Shown in pieces: positions 51,021 to 55,084 of a stretch of 55,084 nucleotides of DNA (position 1 is the first letter of the stretch; each line of letters begins with the position of its first letter). The notes under the pieces were generated by a model. That model was given only the letters and a program-made list of their open reading frames with translations, had not been told where the DNA came from and searched no databases. The stretch is from a virus, in the IMG/VR virus record IMGVR_UViG_3300037194_000008, positions 1 through 55,084 of that record. One strand, given 5' to 3'. A program made the position numbers and the translations under genes.

Positions 51021-51595
51021 CAGTCGTTTCCTCTTCCTTGTCCGCCGGCGTTGTCGCCGTGAGACTTTCCGTCAGATCTTCCACGGTCTCCGTCGCTGTC
51101 TCCACTACGTCCGTTGTCAGATCCTCGATCTCCTCTGTCACTGTCGGAGTTTCCTCGGGCGTCGGGGCCGGAGTTGTTGGTTCCTCCTCCGGATCGTTTA
51201 CGCTCCTGGTTCTGCTGGACCTCACGACGGATTCGAATCTCGCGCTCTTCCGAAGTCTCAAGGCGCACGTTCTCAGGGAGAATGTACTCGTCCGGGACTC
51301 GGTAGCCCTGAGCTCGTAGCCACGCCACGAAGTCCCGGTTGATCTTCACGCTGGTGTCGTACTTGGCCTGCAGGTCTGAGAGCTGGGTCAAGATGACCCT
51401 GCGCTCGGCTCGCGCTTCCTTGCGCTCGACAGCAGCGATGTCTTCCTTGTGGGCCAGCAGGTCCAAGGCTTCGTCGCGCTGCCGGGTGGTGGTGTCCACC
51501 AGGTAGTAGACGGTCATCGCCATGATCATCAAGGTGAATACCAGGATGAACTTCCAGTCGATGAACCGGATGATTCGCATTGCTCGTTCACGCAT
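51020..51595 (-). CDS. Membrane-anchored coiled-coil protein of the lysis group (191 aa)
   Basis: I chose ATG 51595 (GAGGTGACCCAC upstream); ATG 51580 is possible. Residues about 12-35 are a membrane anchor, followed by a long charged coiled coil (about 40-150) and a Gly/Ser/Asp/Arg-rich disordered tail. The topology is that of a spanin-like or lysis-regulating protein. The tail region is open in more than one frame because of its simple composition. Confidence 0.6.
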   Translation of the reverse strand: MRERAMRIIRFIDWKFILVFTLMIMAMTVYYLVDTTTRQRDEALDLLAHKEDIAAVERKEARAERRVILTQLSDLQAKYDTSVKINRDFVAWLRAQGYRVPDEYILPENVRLETSEEREIRIRREVQQNQERKRSGGGTNNSGPDARGNSDSDRGDRGSDNGRSGDSDGDRGRSDGKSHGDNAGGQGRGND

Positions 51596-51600
51596 GTGGG

Positions 51601-51891
51601 TCACCTCTGCCAGAGATAGCCAGCGAGCGGGGCGATGATCGCCGCGCTGATGAGTGCACGTACGACCCACGAGACAACTCCCTCAAGCTTCTCGATGGAC
51701 CGATCTTGTCGTGCATCGTTGAACGCCTCGGCACGCTGGTTCGCTTCGTAGAGCCGCAGCGAGACGTACTTGTCTGAGACGTGATCCTTGAATGCTTGGA
51801 GTTCCCGGTCGAGGTCCTTGACCGTGGCCACCAGTCCGTCATGATCGCGTCGTGTCGGGGGAGTGTCGGGCATTGGTTCATCGTCCCTCAT
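51601..51891 (-). CDS. C-terminally anchored membrane protein (96 aa), holin-like
   Basis: ATG 51891 overlaps the fibre gene stop. A charged coiled coil is followed by one membrane segment near the end (WVVRALISAAIIAPLAGYL, about 74-93). This layout matches a class of actinophage putative holins or antiholins (DUF2746-like). It heads the lysis group. Confidence 0.6.
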   Translation of the reverse strand: MRDDEPMPDTPPTRRDHDGLVATVKDLDRELQAFKDHVSDKYVSLRLYEANQRAEAFNDARQDRSIEKLEGVVSWVVRALISAAIIAPLAGYLWQR

Positions 51892-53402
51892 ACCTTGATG
51901 ATGTAGTTGAGCGTCAGGTAGGGCTGAAGGTTGTTGTGGGCCTGACCGGAGCCCTTGGCTCCCGACGACCCGCTGTACGCCGGAATGGTCACGTTGTGCG
52001 CGTGAGCTCCGTCGCTGTCAGTCGAGACCGATGCAGAACCATCCGTGGTGGCCGCGGCCCAAGAGGGATTCTGATGGTTGTTGTGGTCGTGGTCGTTGGC
52101 CTCGGCCTTGAACGTCGTGAAGGCGTGGTTGTGGGCCGGCTCGGTATCCGTAACCGCACCCGAGTGGGTGTGGTTGATGGTGTGCGTGTGGCTCGGCAGC
52201 TCGCCCTCGACCAGGGTGTGGGTCTTGGCACCGCCGGCTTCACCCAGCGCATCGAACTCGGTCTGCGCCCCGTCTCGTCCGACAGGGACTCGGCCCTTGA
52301 GGTTCGGCAGGTTGAACGTGGTGAAGCCGTCACCGATGCCGTACTGCGTGCCGTACACGGCGAACAGGTCGGCGTAGGTGGTGCGCGAGACCGCGCTGCC
52401 GTCTGCCATCAGGAAGCCCGCCGGCGCTGAGCTGCCGCCGTACGGCAGGATCACGCCTGCCGGGAAGGCAGCGGTGGAGAGGAACTCAATCGCTCCCTGA
52501 ACGGTGGTCTCGGGGACTGCCGGAGTCGAAGCGAACGACACAGCCGACGCAGCGTGAGCAGCTGTGGCGTCGGCGATGTGCGCGTCGATCGCAGCCTGCA
52601 CAGCTGAGTCGCCGGCGTTCATCGCTGAGACTCGTGCGATGGCTGAGGAGATGCGGCCGTCCGGCACGGTGCCACTGGTCAGGTTGCTCGCATTCCTGGC
52701 CAGCACAGCCTCGGCCGCCAGGGCGACGTTCGTCGCATAGGAGCCGGTGATCGAGTCGATCTGGTTCTGCAGGACTCCGTCCGCGGCGATGCGCGCGGCG
52801 ACTTCGATGCCGAGATCGTCTGCACCCTCGCCACGGGGAATCCACAGATTGAGCTTCTGCCGCGGCCAGACACCCGTGATGGTGGCCGACGCCTCTTCGG
52901 TCGATGCCACCGTGGTGACGTCACCGATGGTGAGCTCACCAGCATCGAGCGCAGCGATCTCCACCGTGACGCGGTTGTTCTGCTGCATCGTCAGCGTGAT
53001 CGACTGGCTGACCGCCGTGTTGAACACGTTCGACTTGAATGGGCTGACGTTCTCGAGGACGTGGACGTAGCCCTTGAGCACGGCGGCGCTGTAGCCATCG
53101 GCAGTCACGAGCGACACCATGTACGGGTAGTCACCCTCCGGCAGGTCGAGCTCGGCTGCCTGGAGGTTCAGCTGGGCCTGGCCCTCGGCCTCGTCGAGGA
53201 CCTCCAGCTGCTTGTTGATCAGGATGTTGCCACCCCGGTAGGACTCCTGACCCACCGTGAAGGTGATGGTGCAGTCCTCAAGATCGACAGGTCGGGCAGT
53301 CGGGTGATTGCCGCGGACCTTGAAGTAGAACGGGAGCGCGAAGCTCTTACGGGCTTCCAGCGAGATCTGCTGCTGTGCGGCCAGTACGTTGCCGAGCTGC
53401 AT
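51888..53402 (-). CDS. Receptor-binding/tail fibre protein with collar domain
   Basis: 504 residues, with GGAAGGTAGAGCGAC before ATG 53402. Residues about 10-120 look like the BppU-type beta domain (FYFKVRG...ITFTVGQE...LNLQAAELDLPEGDYPYMVSLVTADG). The middle is Ala-rich and trimeric-stalk-like. About 316-375 is the phage tail collar domain (LPYGGSSAPAGFLMADGSAVSR...FNLPNLKGRVPVG). It is followed by a His-rich region (PSHTHTINHTHSG...HDHNNHQN), the metal-binding trimer seen in gp12-type fibres. It probably recognises the host surface glycan. Confidence 0.8.
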   Translation of the reverse strand: MQLGNVLAAQQQISLEARKSFALPFYFKVRGNHPTARPVDLEDCTITFTVGQESYRGGNILINKQLEVLDEAEGQAQLNLQAAELDLPEGDYPYMVSLVTADGYSAAVLKGYVHVLENVSPFKSNVFNTAVSQSITLTMQQNNRVTVEIAALDAGELTIGDVTTVASTEEASATITGVWPRQKLNLWIPRGEGADDLGIEVAARIAADGVLQNQIDSITGSYATNVALAAEAVLARNASNLTSGTVPDGRISSAIARVSAMNAGDSAVQAAIDAHIADATAAHAASAVSFASTPAVPETTVQGAIEFLSTAAFPAGVILPYGGSSAPAGFLMADGSAVSRTTYADLFAVYGTQYGIGDGFTTFNLPNLKGRVPVGRDGAQTEFDALGEAGGAKTHTLVEGELPSHTHTINHTHSGAVTDTEPAHNHAFTTFKAEANDHDHNNHQNPSWAAATTDGSASVSTDSDGAHAHNVTIPAYSGSSGAKGSGQAHNNLQPYLTLNYIIKV

Positions 53403-53430
53403 GTCGCTCTACCTTCCTACTCGTGAGAAA

Positions 53431-53458
53431 CGCCGGGCCAGGACTACCTGACCCGGCG
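53431..53458 (-). terminator. Hairpin before the fibre gene
   Basis: In the leftward transcript CGCCGGGTCAGG pairs with CCTGGCCCGGCG with a U-G pair that only the minus-strand RNA can form, loop TAGT, followed by TTT. A terminator or attenuator between the 63-aa gene and the fibre gene. Confidence 0.6.
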
Positions 53459-53472
53459 CTCTCGTGATGTCC

Positions 53473-53664
53473 TCAGTACTTCTCGTCCGGCTTGGGCGGA
53501 GCACCCTCACCTGCGGGCGGACCGCCCTCCGGCTTGGGCTCGCCCTCGGGCATTGGCTTCTTCTCGCCTTCGCCCTTTGCGTCTCCGGCTGCACCCTCGA
53601 GTGCATCGACCGCGACACCGGCAAGCTCCTGGATCTGCTTGAGCAGTTCGATGAGCTGTTCCAC
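53473..53664 (-). CDS. 63-aa acidic Pro/Lys-rich protein
   Basis: GTG 53664 follows GAGGAGGTCATC. An N-terminal helix (EQLIELLKQIQELAGVAVDAL) is followed by a Glu/Lys/Pro/Gly disordered tail. It is the gene directly after the capsid gene, flanked by hairpins. It could be a capsid decoration or cement protein; unproven. Confidence 0.65.
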   Translation of the reverse strand: MEQLIELLKQIQELAGVAVDALEGAAGDAKGEGEKKPMPEGEPKPEGGPPAGEGAPPKPDEKY

Positions 53665-53694
53665 GATGACCTCCTCAGGTCTGGTTGGCCAGGA

Positions 53695-53721
53695 GGCGGG
53701 GCTGCTTGTGACAGCCCCGCC
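53695..53721 (-). terminator. Hairpin after the capsid gene
   Basis: GGCGGGGCTG pairs perfectly with CAGCCCCGCC (10 bp, loop of seven), eight or so bases after the capsid stop. No U-run follows. Likely a partial terminator or 3'-end stabiliser for the abundant capsid mRNA. Confidence 0.6.
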
Positions 53722-53730
53722 TTACCTGAC

Positions 53731-55084
53731 TCAGTACCGGCGGGTGACGGTCGCCGTTCCGTCGACCACGGTCTCGCCGATGTCCGTTCCGGCATCTGCC
53801 AGACCGGCCGGCGGGCTCGCTGCCGAGGTGCCGGCAGTGGTGACTTCCCATGCCCGGCCTTCGGCCTCGTAGTAGTCGCCCTCGGCGTATGCCGTGCTGT
53901 CGTCGCGCGCAGTGAGCGAGTCGACGAACGCGGCACCCAGGTCCTCGCTGGCGTCCTGCAGAGCCGCGACCTCTTCCGCGTCCAGCGGGTTGTCCGCTGC
54001 GAGGATCGGGTTGCGGTGCGCGACGTCGCCGGTCTCCTGGACATCCAGCGTTGCGTCCAGGTTGGCCGCATCGGTGCTGGTGTAGTCCGGGTGGAACCAG
54101 CCCGGGCGGGACTTGAGGGTGTCGGCGCCGCTGAGCGGGTAGACATCCGGAGCCACGCTGAGCTGGGCACGAGCGGCTGCGACGCGAGCGGCGACGTAGG
54201 TGAAGCTGTCGCCGACCACTTCGAGGTTGCTCACGACCGTCGGGAGGAAGAGCGGGACGACGCCCTCGGACAGCTGGTCGATGACCCAGCAGTCGTAGGA
54301 GAAGTCCTGCACGTACTCCGTGCCCTTGAAGCGGGTGCCGCCGTCCTGCTGGCGACGCTCGCTGAAGTGCTCGTACGTCTGGACCGCGTTGGAGTACGCG
54401 GCCAGGGCGACGACCTGGCGGAGGGTCCGGCCGACGGTGGTCGAGTCAGCAACCGGGTCAACGACCAGGTTGGTGTCCGTGTACACCTTGGGCAGGAACT
54501 CCGGGTGGATCTTGACGAGCTTCCAGGAACCCTTGAGGGTGCCGAGGTAGCCCGCCGCGTTCGCACCGGAGATGTCTCCGTCGCGGGTCAGCTTGAAGGC
54601 CGACTCGGTTCCGGCTCCAGCGTCGATGAGCGCGTTGATGAACACGAGCTCGAGGGCGCTGGTGATGAGCAGGAACCGCTCGTTGTTGCCGAAGTTGCTG
54701 TCGAACCAGTTGTCCGAGAACAACAGCGACAGCGCGTCCAGCGTTGCCAGCGGATCAGCGTCATTGAGGTACATGCCGGTGATCGTGGCGAACGAGGGCT
54801 GGATCTGGTTGTCGTAGTCCTCGCCGGGCTCCGCGATCCACTTGTAGTCCGCCGCGTTGCCGGTGCAGGCAATGCGATGGGCGTCCGTGGTGACGGGGCC
54901 GGGCGTGTCCGCCGACGTCCGAGGGACCAGCTTGCCGGTCATGTGACCCGACACGGCTGCCAGGAGGCAGTACTTGTCGTGGTCACGGAGCACCGTGGTC
55001 TGCATCTTGCGACCGGTGTACTCCTGGACGATGTTCTTGATCGGCGAGTAGCGGAGCTGCTCGTCGAACACCGTGAAGCCGAAG
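53731..55084 (-). CDS. Major capsid protein, C-terminal part
   Basis: Continues the gene that starts at 345; the last codons of 1-55 are repeated here by the assembly overlap. The body has mixed alpha/beta sequence. The last 57 residues (491-547: DDSTAYAEGDYYEAEGRAWE..TTAGTSAASPP...VVDGTATV) match the short W..G..Y..G pattern of carbohydrate-binding-like modules often appended to phage virion proteins, which would make it an exposed decoration on the capsid surface. Hairpins flank the small gene that follows. Confidence 0.72.
   Translation of the reverse strand, partial: FGFTVFDEQLRYSPIKNIVQEYTGRKMQTTVLRDHDKYCLLAAVSGHMTGKLVPRTSADTPGPVTTDAHRIACTGNAADYKWIAEPGEDYDNQIQPSFATITGMYLNDADPLATLDALSLLFSDNWFDSNFGNNERFLLITSALELVFINALIDAGAGTESAFKLTRDGDISGANAAGYLGTLKGSWKLVKIHPEFLPKVYTDTNLVVDPVADSTTVGRTLRQVVALAAYSNAVQTYEHFSERRQQDGGTRFKGTEYVQDFSYDCWVIDQLSEGVVPLFLPTVVSNLEVVGDSFTYVAARVAAARAQLSVAPDVYPLSGADTLKSRPGWFHPDYTSTDAANLDATLDVQETGDVAHRNPILAADNPLDAEEVAALQDASEDLGAAFVDSLTARDDSTAYAEGDYYEAEGRAWEVTTAGTSAASPPAGLADAGTDIGETVVDGTATVTRRY
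55030..55084. repeat. 55-bp terminal direct repeat (assembly overlap, right copy)
   Basis: Identical to bases 1-55; see the left copy. One copy should be removed to obtain the circular genome. Confidence 0.95.

Noticed and set aside
51013-51261. Acidic Glu/Thr-rich frame overlapping the 191-aa lysis-group gene (possible nested Rz1-like gene)
   Set aside because: Starts only at TTG, has no ribosome site, and the region is open in several frames because of its simple Gly/Asp/Arg composition.
1-55084. CRISPR array, integrase, repressor or insertion sequence
   Set aside because: I looked for regular spacer-repeat arrays, tyrosine or serine recombinase motifs, Cro/CI-like regulators and transposases and saw none.

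Overview
The window is a complete actinobacteriophage genome opened inside a gene. Bases 1-55 are repeated exactly at 55030-55084, and the major capsid gene reads in frame across the join, so the unique circular map is 55,029 bp. The host is very probably an actinobacterium: coding sequence is GC-rich, and there is a WhiB-family regulator, a fold known only from actinobacteria and their phages. The morphology should be podoviral: there is a portal, a gp11-like tail adaptor, a gp12-like nozzle, coiled-coil internal virion proteins and a tail-collar fibre, with no tape measure or tail sheath. I see no integrase or repressor, so a lytic life style is likely. From memory, the closest relatives are ~54-55 kb Microbacterium podoviruses with one giant ~13.5 kb gene (SEA-PHAGES cluster EK); no search was run.

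There are two transcription arms. The leftward (minus) arm starts at 16209 and runs through the circular join to 34130. In order it encodes: a 4,600-residue giant protein (25% of the genome), portal, capsid, a small acidic protein, a collar-domain fibre, a lysis group (three small membrane proteins, an M23-EEP fusion lysin and a PL7 polysaccharide lyase), structural proteins of the tail, two internal-virion-like proteins, adaptor, nozzle, an acidic protein that may be the scaffold, and the terminase group. The rightward (plus) arm runs 16585-34133. It encodes small early proteins, a nucleotidyltransferase, a MoxR/VWA pair, and a full replication set: ssDNA-binding protein, Cas4-like nuclease, DNA polymerase A, RuvC-like resolvase, SF2 helicase, SF3 helicase and primase-polymerase. 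The arms diverge at about 16.2-16.6 kb and converge, with overlapping stop codons, at 34130-34133.

The most interesting signal is in the giant protein. Residues 832-879 carry an RxP...NxDFDGD arrangement like the catalytic barrel of the RNA polymerase beta-prime subunit. Residues 2980-3018 carry GDK...K...NGTxVD, like the lysine-bearing barrel of beta. No other RNA polymerase is recognisable in the genome, and the protein is made from the late arm directly upstream of portal and capsid. I propose a virion-packaged RNA polymerase inside a polyvalent giant protein, by analogy with N4 gp50 and crAss-like gp66.

The non-coding parts are also unusual. The 1.1 kb at 16801-17906 holds a terminator, a cruciform, a ~200 bp element that recurs at 39699-39904, a run of short perfect hairpins and a leader-peptide-like region. 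GC-rich hairpins without U-tails sit between early gene cassettes. A tRNA-like sequence with an 8-nt anticodon loop fills the gap at 25237-25304. Many short genes not obvious at first sight are supported by overlapping stop/start codons and are listed here.
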